64,000 nt of DNA from NCBI GenBank assembly GCA_963744575.1, contig CAVUUF010000022.1, forward strand, positions 1 through 64,000, written 5' to 3'. A program made the position numbers and the translations under genes. Shown here in pieces: positions 50,837-58,211 of this stretch. How positions within the stretch are numbered: position 1 is the first letter of the stretch; each line of letters opens with the position of its first letter. This DNA comes from Palsa-504 sp963744575 (GTDB lineage: Bacteria; Actinomycetota; Actinomycetes; Streptosporangiales; Streptosporangiaceae). The notes beneath the pieces were generated by a model. That model had not been told where the DNA came from, ran no database searches, and was given only the letters and a program-made list of their open reading frames with translations.

Positions 50837-51391
50837 CTACCGGCCCGGGGTTCGCTCGGTGAGCAGCAGCAGGGCGTAGGCGGCCACGGTGGAGTCGTCG
50901 GTGATGAGGCCCTCGCCGATCATCTCCTCGAACCTGGCCCGGGGCACCCAGGCCTGGCGCATGTCCTGCTCCTCGGTCTCCCGCGCCGACGGACCCGGCT
51001 CGAGCCCGGTGGCCAGGTAGAAGTGGCCGCCCTGGCTGGTGATGCCGTGCGCGCAGTGCAGGTAGCCGAGCCTGACCAGTTCCCGGGCGCGAAGACCGGT
51101 CTCCTGCGCGAGCTCGAGCCGGGCGAGTTCGGCCGGATCGCCGGACTGCCCGTGCGGGAACCCGCCCTGCGGGAACGACCAGGTGCGCCGCCCGATCGGG
51201 TAGCGGAACTCCTCGACCAGGTGGAAGCCGTCGTTTTCGGCCGGGATGACCAGCGCGAAATCGCGTTTCTCGACGAACGCGTAGGTGCCGCGGGAGCCGT
51301 CGCGCCGCTCGATCTCGTCCCGTCGCAGGCGCATCCAGTTGTCCTCGTAGACGACGCCGGACGCGAGCGTGCGGATATCCGGGGCGCCCAT
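50837..51391 (-). CDS. NUDIX hydrolase (ADP-sugar pyrophosphatase-like) with degenerate box
   Basis: A 184-residue NUDIX-fold protein close to ADP-ribose/ADP-sugar pyrophosphatases. Seen are RTLASGVVYEDNWMRLRRDE, VEEFRYPIGRRTWSFPQGGF and the Nudix helix ELARLELAQETGLRARELVR. The canonical R-E-x-x-E-E is reduced to L-E-x-x-Q-E, so metal binding may be impaired or altered. It lies 76 nt upstream of prpE on the same strand. Confidence 0.8.
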   Translation of the reverse strand: MGAPDIRTLASGVVYEDNWMRLRRDEIERRDGSRGTYAFVEKRDFALVIPAENDGFHLVEEFRYPIGRRTWSFPQGGFPHGQSGDPAELARLELAQETGLRARELVRLGYLHCAHGITSQGGHFYLATGLEPGPSARETEEQDMRQAWVPRARFEEMIGEGLITDDSTVAAYALLLLTERTPGR

Positions 51392-51651
51392 CCGTTACCG
51401 GGCTGCCTGGCCCGCGGCGGGCACTACGGTTTCGCTCCTGTTGGTCACGCGGAATCCTCGCCATGAGTCGCATCAGGCCGCGGGAAAATGCCACGCCAAC
51501 CGCCCGGCCGCCGTCGTGGCAGGTCTCATTCTGCCGCATCAGGAGTTAACCGGCGGGCGCATGGGCGAGATCTGGCCCGTGTCGTCACTGGTTGCGACCG
51601 GGGCTGGAATCCCGGCGCGGCGTTGTCGGTCCCGGTCCTTACCATCACCCC

Positions 51652-52422
51652 ATGCCCCAGACCGTGCGCGATCCCTGGGCCGTCCTGCGCCGGCGGCTCC
51701 GCCTGTACCCGCCGGAGCCGGCGGGCCGCCCGGGCATCTGCGCCGTCTGCCGCGGCCCGGCCCGGCCGGGGTTCGCGCGCTGCTATCAGTGCGCCCGGCA
51801 CGACCTGCTCGGCCCGGGCCTGCTCGCCGACGCGGTCGTGCCCGTCTCCTACGCGGTCAAGGGCACCGCGTTCGCGGCCGACCTGTGGCGGTACAAGTCC
51901 TGGCCGGCGCCGGGGGCCGCCGCGCGGACGTCGCTGCTGGTCTTGCTGCTCGCCTTCCTGCACGATCACGGTGGCTGCGTGTGGCGGCAGGCGGGCATGC
52001 CGCCGCCGGACCGCCTGGCCGTGGTGCCGACCGGCTGCGGCCGCCCGGGGACCCACCCGCTGCTCGAGCTGTCCGCCCGCTACCTGCGGCTGCCGGTGAC
52101 CCGGCTGGTCATCAGGCCGGGCGAGCAGGGCCGCGACCCGAACGAGAACAGATTTTCAGCCGAACGGACCGGGCCGGGAGCCTCGGTGCTGCTGCTTGAC
52201 GACACCTGGGTGTCGGGTGCCAGCGCCCAGTCCGCCGCGGCCGCGCTCAAGCGGGCGGGCGCCCGGCGCGTCGCGGTCGTCGTGCTCGGCCGTCACCTCG
52301 ACCCAGCCGACCGGCGGGGCGGCCCGCTGGCCGCCCGGCTGGCGCCGGCCGCCTACGACCCGGCGGCATGCGCCGTCCACGCCCGTCCGGGCCCCGCGGA
52401 AGGCCCTAAGCTGGAACGGTGA
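51652..52422 (+). CDS. ComF-like phosphoribosyltransferase family protein
   Basis: A 256-residue protein with an N-terminal zinc-ribbon-like C-x2-C pair set (ICAVCRGPARPGFARCYQCA). A PRTase domain follows with the PRPP loop SVLLLDDTWVSGASAQSAAA and the upstream LAVVPTGCGRPGTHPL. Relatives include ComF and stand-alone PRTases of unknown substrate. ATG at 51652; the end overlaps the nth start (GTGA), starting a run of tightly coupled genes. Confidence 0.82.
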   Translation: MPQTVRDPWAVLRRRLRLYPPEPAGRPGICAVCRGPARPGFARCYQCARHDLLGPGLLADAVVPVSYAVKGTAFAADLWRYKSWPAPGAAARTSLLVLLLAFLHDHGGCVWRQAGMPPPDRLAVVPTGCGRPGTHPLLELSARYLRLPVTRLVIRPGEQGRDPNENRFSAERTGPGASVLLLDDTWVSGASAQSAAAALKRAGARRVAVVVLGRHLDPADRRGGPLAARLAPAAYDPAACAVHARPGPAEGPKLER

Positions 52423-53126
52423 CCGCCGAGCCCCCCTCGCATACCGCGCTGGTCAGGCGCGCCCGCCGGATCGCCCGCGAGCTGGCCGTGCTCTATCCGG
52501 ACGTGTACACCGAGCTGAACTTCTCCACCCCGCTCGAGCTGCTCGTGGCGACGATCCTGTCCGCGCAGGCCACCGACAAGCAGGTCAACCTGGTGACCCC
52601 GACGCTGTTCGCGCGGTACCCGGCGGCCGCGGACTACGCGGCCGCCGACCGCGGCGAGCTGGAGAAGATCATCCAGTCGACCGGCTTCTACCACGCCAAG
52701 GCCAACAGCCTGATCGGCCTGGGGCAGGCGCTGTGCGAGCGGTTCGGCGGCGAGGTGCCGCCGCGGCTGAAGGACCTGGTCACCCTGCCCGGCGTGGGCC
52801 GGAAGACCGCGAACGTGGTGCTCGGCAACGCCTTCGGCATCCCCGGCATCACGGTGGACACGCACTTCGGGCGGCTGGCCAGGCGCTTCGGCTGGACCAC
52901 GGAAACCGACCCGGTGAAGGTCGAGGCCGAGGTGGCCACGCTCATCCCGCGCAAGGAGTGGACGGACCTGTCGCAGCGGATGATCTGGCACGGGCGGCGG
53001 GTCTGCCACGCGCGCCGGCCCGCCTGCGGCGCGTGCGGCCTGGCCCGGCTCTGCCCCTCCTACGGCGAGGGCCCGACCGATCCCGAGGTGGCCGCCAAGC
53101 TCGTCAGATCCGGCCCGTTCTCGTGA
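52419..53126 (+). CDS. nth: endonuclease III (DNA glycosylase/AP lyase)
   Basis: A 235-residue base-excision repair enzyme removing oxidised pyrimidines. The catalytic Lys lies in the helix-hairpin-helix LVTLPGVGRKTANVVLGNAF, the catalytic Asp in GITVDTHFGRLARRFGW, and the [4Fe-4S] cluster ligands in CHARRPACGACGLARLC. Full length. GTG start overlaps the comF-like gene and its stop overlaps the next NUDIX gene, so these three are translationally coupled. Confidence 0.96.
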   Translation: MTAEPPSHTALVRRARRIARELAVLYPDVYTELNFSTPLELLVATILSAQATDKQVNLVTPTLFARYPAAADYAAADRGELEKIIQSTGFYHAKANSLIGLGQALCERFGGEVPPRLKDLVTLPGVGRKTANVVLGNAFGIPGITVDTHFGRLARRFGWTTETDPVKVEAEVATLIPRKEWTDLSQRMIWHGRRVCHARRPACGACGLARLCPSYGEGPTDPEVAAKLVRSGPFS

Positions 53127-53749
53127 CCCCGGGCTGCGAGCCGGCGCCAGCCTGGCTGCGCGAGCTGGCGGCCGCGGCCGAGACGATGGAGATATCCCCG
53201 CGGCTCCTGCCGCCCGCCACCGGCGGCCGCGAGTCGGCCGTGCTGATCCTGTTCGGCGACGGACCGGGCGGTCCCGACCTGCTGTTCATCCAGCGCAGCG
53301 AGGGCCTGCGGCTGCACGCCGGGCAGCCGGCCTTCCCCGGCGGCGCCATCGACGCCGGGGACGGCGGACCGGTCGGGGCCGCGCTGCGGGAGGCGGTCGA
53401 GGAGGTCGGCCTCGACCCGGACGGCGTGGCCGTGCTCGGGACCCTGCCCGAGGTCTTCATCCCGCGGACGGGATTCCGGGTGGTGCCGGTGCTGGCCTGG
53501 TGGCGGCGGCCGTCCGCGGTCGCGGCGGTCGACGCGGGCGAGGTGGCCGCGGTCGAGCGGATCGGCGTGGCCGAGCTGGGCGATCCCGCCGCGCGCCTGA
53601 TGGTGCGGGTGCCCGACGGGCGGACCAGCCCCGCCTTCCGGGTCCGGGGCATGCTGATCTGGGGCTTCACCGCCGCGCTGGTCGACCGCCTGCTCGCCCT
53701 GGGCGGCTGGGAGAAGCCCTGGGACGCCACCGTGGTGCAGGACTTGTGA
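53123..53749 (+). CDS. CoA pyrophosphatase-type NUDIX hydrolase
   Basis: A 208-residue NUDIX protein like mycobacterial Rv3672c and E. coli YeaB. LLFIQRSEGLRLHAGQPAFP is the CoA-pyrophosphatase signature; GGAIDAGDGG leads into AALREAVEEVGLDPDG, a standard Nudix helix with the first Glu replaced by Asp. It hydrolyses CoA or related dinucleotides. It overlaps nth by 4 nt (GTGA) and lies 47 nt before marP. Confidence 0.88.
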   Translation: MTPGCEPAPAWLRELAAAAETMEISPRLLPPATGGRESAVLILFGDGPGGPDLLFIQRSEGLRLHAGQPAFPGGAIDAGDGGPVGAALREAVEEVGLDPDGVAVLGTLPEVFIPRTGFRVVPVLAWWRRPSAVAAVDAGEVAAVERIGVAELGDPAARLMVRVPDGRTSPAFRVRGMLIWGFTAALVDRLLALGGWEKPWDATVVQDL

Positions 53750-53796
53750 ATTCGCCGCCGGGCATGACGGCGGCGAAAACGCTATACGGTTAGGGC

Positions 53797-54993
53797 GTGC
53801 ACGGTGACGTACTCGACCTCATCTTGATCGTGATCGTGGTCGCGTTCGCCGTGTCCGGGTACCGGCAGGGTTTCATCGTCGGCGTGCTCAGCTTCTTCGG
53901 CTTCGTGGGCGGCGCGCTGCTCGGCGCGGAGTTCGGCCCGAGCATCTCCCGGGCCCTGGTCGGCGGCCAGACGCAGCAGGATGTCATCGCCGTCGTGCTG
54001 CTGGTGAGCTTCGCCGTGCTCGGGCAGTTCATCGCGTCCACCATCGGCGCGGCCATGCGGTCCACGGTGACCTGGCGCTCGGCCACCGCCCTGGACTCGG
54101 TGGGCGGCGCCATCGTCAGCGTGGTCTCGGTGCTGCTGATCGCCTGGGTGGTCGGGTCGGTGCTGAACGGGTCCCCGTTCCCGGTGGTCGACCAGCAGGT
54201 GAACAACTCGCTGGCGCTGCAGACGCTCGACAAGTTCATGCCCTCGCCCGCCAAGACCATGTTCTCCGACTTCCGCCGGCTGCTGGCCAGCAACAGCACC
54301 TACGCCGAGGTGTTCAGCGGGATCGGCGCGGAGCACATCCTGTCCATCCCGGCGCCCGACCCATCCGTGCTGGACAGCGCGGGCGTGCGCGCGGCGCAGA
54401 GCCGGGTGGTCCGGGTGCAGGGGGTGGCGCCGAGCTGCCAGCGGTCCATCGAGGGCTCCGGCTTCGTCATCTCCTCCGACCACATCCTCACCAACGCCCA
54501 CGTGGTGGCCGGGGCGACGCAGCAGCAGCAGATCACCACCCCGGACGGCCGGACGCTGCCGGCCACCGTCGTCTTCTACGACCCGCAGGTGGACGTGGCC
54601 GTCCTGTACGTGCCCCGGCTCGACCTGGCCCCGCTGCACTTCGCCGGGCAGGCCAACCCCGGCGACAACGCGGCCGTGGCGGGCTACCCGCTCGATGCCC
54701 CGAGCCTGCACGTCGTGCCGGCCAGGATCGGCGGCATCCAGAACGCGCAGGGCCCGAACATCTACCAGACGAGCACGGTGACCCGCCAGATCTACGAGAT
54801 CAGGGCGGTGGTCGAGTCGGGTAACTCGGGCGGCCCGCTGCTGTCGTCCGACGGCACCGTCAACGGCGTCGTGTTCGCCGCCGCGGTCGGCGTGAACGAC
54901 ACCGGCTTCGCGCTCACCGCCGCACAGGTGGCCGCCGACGCCCAGATGGGGGCGAGCGCCACCGCCGCGGTCTCCACCGGCGAGTGCGACTGA
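53797..54993 (+). CDS. marP: MarP-type membrane-bound serine protease
   Basis: A 398-residue protein: four N-terminal transmembrane helices of the CvpA/colicin-V-production type (SGYRQGFIVGVLSFFGFVGG), then a periplasmic chymotrypsin-fold protease. The triad is visible: His in HILTNAHVVAGATQ, Asp in QVDVAVLYVPRLD, Ser in VVESGNSGGPLLSSDG. A cysteine (SCQRS) near the domain start and one at the very end could form the redox-sensitive disulfide known for MarP. MarP protects mycobacteria against acid by activating a peptidoglycan hydrolase. GTG start. Confidence 0.93.
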   Translation: MHGDVLDLILIVIVVAFAVSGYRQGFIVGVLSFFGFVGGALLGAEFGPSISRALVGGQTQQDVIAVVLLVSFAVLGQFIASTIGAAMRSTVTWRSATALDSVGGAIVSVVSVLLIAWVVGSVLNGSPFPVVDQQVNNSLALQTLDKFMPSPAKTMFSDFRRLLASNSTYAEVFSGIGAEHILSIPAPDPSVLDSAGVRAAQSRVVRVQGVAPSCQRSIEGSGFVISSDHILTNAHVVAGATQQQQITTPDGRTLPATVVFYDPQVDVAVLYVPRLDLAPLHFAGQANPGDNAAVAGYPLDAPSLHVVPARIGGIQNAQGPNIYQTSTVTRQIYEIRAVVESGNSGGPLLSSDGTVNGVVFAAAVGVNDTGFALTAAQVAADAQMGASATAAVSTGECD

Positions 54994-55044
54994 CGCCAGG
55001 CCGTCGAGGATGACGTCCAGGCCGTAGCCGAACTTGGCTGCCGG

Positions 55045-55566
55045 TCAGGATCCCAGCAGGCGGGGGGCCAGGTCGGCGCGCGGTATGCCGTCCAGGCCAC
55101 ACCGCTCGATGCGCGCCGCGAGCGCGTCCGAGGCCGCCAGGACGGCCGGTATGTCCATGCCGTACGGATGATCCCTCGCGGCCTGATCGGCGGCCCGGTC
55201 CTGGCCCGCGCGGACGCGTCCGGCGCCCCGCCGGAGCAGGGCGGCCGCGCCGCGGGCGTTGCCGCGGCGGGCGTGGGTCAGGCCGACCGCGATCTGGGCC
55301 AGGCCCTGCCACAGGTCGCGCTCGCCCGGCGGAGCCGACTTCCAGGCCGCCTCGAGGACCTCGTGCGCGTGGAACGGGCGCTCCTCCCGCAGCAGCCGGT
55401 CGGCGAGCGCGGCCGCGTCGGTCCCGGTGATCACGAGGTCGTCGGGGATGCGGGCCTGGCCGGACGCCGTGCCGACCTCCGGCGCGCCGCGGCCCAGCGG
55501 GCGGCCCAGGGCGTCGCGGGGACGCGCGTTCCTCGGCCGCCCGGCCGGGTCGCGGTCCCGCGTCAC
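55045..55566 (-). CDS. DUF309 family protein
   Basis: A 173-residue helical protein with the DUF309 signature ERPFHAHEVLEAAWKSAPPG and LWQGLAQIAVGLTHARRGNA, a small all-helical fold of unknown role. The N-terminal 40 residues are Arg/Pro-rich and may be partly non-native. The GTG start overlaps the stop of the hydrolase gene (GTGA), so both are in one operon. Confidence 0.82.
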   Translation of the reverse strand: MTRDRDPAGRPRNARPRDALGRPLGRGAPEVGTASGQARIPDDLVITGTDAAALADRLLREERPFHAHEVLEAAWKSAPPGERDLWQGLAQIAVGLTHARRGNARGAAALLRRGAGRVRAGQDRAADQAARDHPYGMDIPAVLAASDALAARIERCGLDGIPRADLAPRLLGS

Positions 55567-56486
55567 CGTTCGGGTTCCGGGTCGGCCAGCCAGCCGAGCA
55601 GCTCGGTGTCCAGGATCTCGGGCCGCTCCTCGTGCGGGAAGTGGCCGGCGCCGTCGATCACCCGCCAGCGGTACGGGCCGTCGACGTACCGGCCGGCACC
55701 GCGCGCGGTCTGCGGCAGCACGCAGCTGTCCAGCGCGCCGTGCAGGTGCAGCGTCGGGGCGCTGATCGGGGACCGCATGTGCCGGGCGTAGCGCAGGCCG
55801 TCAGGCCGCACGCCGCTGCGGGCCAGCCAGCGGTGGTATTCCAGCGCCGAGTGCGCCACCGAGGGTATCCGGATGGCCCGGGCGTAGATTTCCCCGGTCT
55901 CGGCGTCGGGCCAGCCGGGCGCGGACCACTTCTCCAGCATCTGGCCCACCCGCTGGGCGTCGTCCCGCAGCAGCCGGCGCTCGGGGAGGACGGGCAGCTG
56001 GAAGCCGAGCGCGTAGCGGCTTCGGCGGCCCTGGCCGAGCGGGTCGGTGAACACCGAGGAGCGCATCCGCAGCGGGTGCCCCATCGAGACCACGGCCAGC
56101 CGCCTGACCACCTTGGGGTAGTAGGCGGCCAGCGTCCAGGCGGCCAGCCCGCCCAGGCCGTGGCCGACCACGATCGCGTTCGCCTCGCCCAGCGCCCGGA
56201 TCAGCCCGGCGGCGTCGGCGGCCGCCGTGACCAGGTCGTAGCCGCGGGGCGGCTTGTCGCTGCCGCCGTAGCCGCGCAGGTCGACCGCGACCGCGCGGAA
56301 ACCCGCCCCGGGCAGGGCGGCCAGCTGGTGGCGCCAGGTCCACCAGAACTCGGGGAAGCCGTGCAGCAGCAGCACCAGCGGCCCGTCGCCGGCCTCGGCG
56401 GCGTGGAACCGGCAGCCGTTGGCGGAGACGCTGCGGTGCTGCCAGGGGCCGCCGATCTGGACCACGGCATCGACGCCGCCGGCCAT
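55563..56486 (-). CDS. EphE-like alpha/beta hydrolase with Gly at the nucleophile site
   Basis: A 307-residue protein closely following the epoxide-hydrolase branch: LVLLLHGFPEFWWTWRHQLA (HGFPE), AVAVDLRGYGGSDKPPRGYD, a cap region and the final His in VIDGAGHFPHEERPEIL. The elbow, however, reads IVVGHGLGGLAAW, with Gly where Asp (epoxide hydrolase) or Ser (esterase) should sit. It may be inactive or use another residue. Its neighbourhood (marP, nth, holin-like) matches mycobacterial ephE. Operon: holin-like gene, this gene, DUF309. Confidence 0.88.
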   Translation of the reverse strand: MAGGVDAVVQIGGPWQHRSVSANGCRFHAAEAGDGPLVLLLHGFPEFWWTWRHQLAALPGAGFRAVAVDLRGYGGSDKPPRGYDLVTAAADAAGLIRALGEANAIVVGHGLGGLAAWTLAAYYPKVVRRLAVVSMGHPLRMRSSVFTDPLGQGRRSRYALGFQLPVLPERRLLRDDAQRVGQMLEKWSAPGWPDAETGEIYARAIRIPSVAHSALEYHRWLARSGVRPDGLRYARHMRSPISAPTLHLHGALDSCVLPQTARGAGRYVDGPYRWRVIDGAGHFPHEERPEILDTELLGWLADPEPER

Positions 56487-56496
56487 CGCGCCCCCC

Positions 56497-56952
56497 TCAC
56501 CCGGTCTTGCGCGCGGCGATCTCGGGGCGCTGGCCGTCGGGGGACTGGACCTCGTGCCGGAGCATTTCGATCCCCTCGGTCACGGTCTGGCGTGTCTTGG
56601 CCAGGCCGGATACCCGCTGTACCTTCAGGTAGGAGACCCCCAGCGCCGACAGGGCCACCAGCACCCACACGCCCGCGACGATGAGGAAGGCCGCCCAGTC
56701 CCAGATGCCGAGCGTGATGAGGCCGTAGGCCAGCGCGAAGGAGAGCATGACCAGCACCAGGCAGCCGAGGAAGGCGGCCGTCCCGACCCCGCCCGCCGCG
56801 ATGCCGACCCGCTGCGCATCGGTCTTCAGCTCGGTCTTGGCCAGGTCGATCTCGTACCTGATCAGCTGGGATATGTCCTTGGCGGCCAGGGCGACGAGAT
56901 CCCCGAGTGACTGATCGCCGTCGGCCGGTTCCGGCGTTCCGCTGCGGACCAT
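56497..56952 (-). CDS. holin-like (DUF1469/Rv3669-type) membrane protein
   Basis: A 151-residue protein of the phage-holin-superfamily-III-like group: SLGDLVALAAKDISQLIRYE, IDLAKTELKTDAQRVGIAAG, two hydrophobic helices (about 58-80 and 84-110) and a charged tail. In mycobacteria the homologue sits next to ephE and marP. Of three in-frame ATGs the one at 56952 is chosen because GGGAG lies eight bases upstream. The downstream hydrolase gene starts 10 nt later. Confidence 0.8.
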   Translation of the reverse strand: MVRSGTPEPADGDQSLGDLVALAAKDISQLIRYEIDLAKTELKTDAQRVGIAAGGVGTAAFLGCLVLVMLSFALAYGLITLGIWDWAAFLIVAGVWVLVALSALGVSYLKVQRVSGLAKTRQTVTEGIEMLRHEVQSPDGQRPEIAARKTG

Positions 56953-57180
56953 CGAGTCCATCTCCCATCGTGTGCGGACCACTTATCCGCGCTTCCGCCC
57001 GGCAATGGGCGCCCGCGTCCGATAGCTCATGTTCGGCAAGGTCTAAGGCTAGCGTTGTTGATCGCCATCATGGCAGCACCCGGGTCGGCACGGCGTTTCC
57101 GGCCGCGCCGCCGGGCGGAGAACGTACCCGGCCGCCGGGCCGTTCATGCGCGGGCGGCAGGCCGGCGTCGTGGCCACCGT

Positions 57181-57204
57181 GCCGCATATAGGCGTATATG
57201 CGGC
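57181..57204. repeat. perfect A/T-centred palindrome
   Basis: GCCGCATATA-GGCG-TATATGCGGC, a 10-bp perfect inverted repeat with 4-nt loop. It could be an operator or a compact hairpin. Confidence 0.6.
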
Positions 57205-57481
57205 GGTTCGCCGGATTATTGCGTCGCGATTGGGTGCGGACGACCGCTAACGGCCGCCCCAATAGCGAGCGGCGCCCCTGGCCGGGGCGCCGCTGCGAAA
57301 GCCACGTCAGGCCTGGCTACCAAGCGTGCACCTTCTCCGTCATCCAGGCTGGCCGCTACCGACCTGGCCTGGCATGACACGCCTCCCGCGGCTGGTCGCG
57401 CGTGGGTACCTGGCTGCCGTGCCCGGACGCTCCTGCGTCCGTGACTTATTTCTACGACGAAAACCCCGGCCTGGAAACCCC

Positions 57482-57541
57482 CGGCATGTGACCAATCCGT
57501 GATCTTAATCAGTCGGAGCGATCACATGCCGTAAACGAGTG
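57482..57541. repeat. inverted repeat with 40-nt loop
   Basis: CGGCATGTGA (57482-57491) and TCACATGCCG (57532-57541) are exact complements around GTGATCTTAATCAG-type A/T-rich sequence, suggesting either a two-site operator or an RNA stem. Confidence 0.5.
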
Positions 57542-57742
57542 ACTCGCCGTTCCGGGTGCGTAGTCGCAGGCCACCGGCCACTTTGGGGCAGCCGGGCGGC
57601 CGGGCATCGTATACACCCGTTGTTGGCGGACCGTGTCCGAAGCTTCCGGCTGCCGAACCTTACCTAGTGAAAACTGCTACCGAAGGGCAGCCGATCTGGC
57701 GATAGGCCCTTCTCAGCCCCTTCGCCATATGCAATCATTCGC

Positions 57743-57847
57743 TTAGCTGACGCTGCAAGGGGTGCCGGTGAGCAATAAGCCAGAGGCGATCGCGAAAACG
57801 ACACCTGTGGATGCATACAGGGGCACTTTGCGGATAAGCTTACCCAT
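57743..57847 (-). CDS. possible 34-residue secreted or membrane peptide
   Basis: The frame starts MGKLIRKVPLYASTGVVFAI and ends GTPCSVS: a basic N-terminus, one hydrophobic helix and a short polar end, the build of a single-pass micropeptide. A purine-rich GGAGG exists but 14 nt upstream, longer than ideal. No family is recognised; it could be chance. Confidence 0.35.
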   Translation of the reverse strand: MGKLIRKVPLYASTGVVFAIASGLLLTGTPCSVS

Positions 57848-57890
57848 AAGGACGGAGCCGGCCTCCCCCCCAGGGCCGGACCGTGCGCGC

Positions 57891-57929
57891 GGGCGCCGCT
57901 CTCCCCCCCGGCGGCGCCCGCCTCCTTTT
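57891..57929 (+). terminator. terminator-like hairpin
   Basis: GGGCGCCG (57891-57898) pairs with CGGCGCCC (57912-57919) and is followed on the + strand by GCCTCCTTTT. No + strand gene lies just upstream, so its target is unclear. Confidence 0.4.
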
Positions 57930-58211
57930 CCACAGCGTGTGGCCACAGCTGGCCTCTGTGACCGATGAGGCGCCACCCTCGCTGCTCCTGTTGCATATGT
58001 GCCTATCTTGCCTTGTGATGAGCAGCGTTTTGGACTTCATACCACCCATCCCAACAAGTTAACCCGGTGGAACGTTTGCTCCCGGACCGCCGCCCGGACA
58101 GATGTGTCAATTCGCCGGGTCCGGCCCCGTTACGGCCTCGGGGAAAAGAACGGGAAACCACGCCGGCTCTTGACGGGAGAGGCCTGCTGTGTTACCCCTC
58201 TGGGCGGCTAA

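Larger units (their letters stand above)
56953..58211. other. 1.26-kb stretch without clear genes
   Basis: Apart from one possible short peptide gene (57743-57847) I find no protein that I can support. It contains two strong palindromes (57181-57204, 57482-57541) and a terminator-like hairpin (57891-57929), and is less GC-rich in parts than the flanking genes. In mycobacteria a cold-shock gene lies at the comparable place; no cold-shock protein is present here. Confidence 0.5.
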
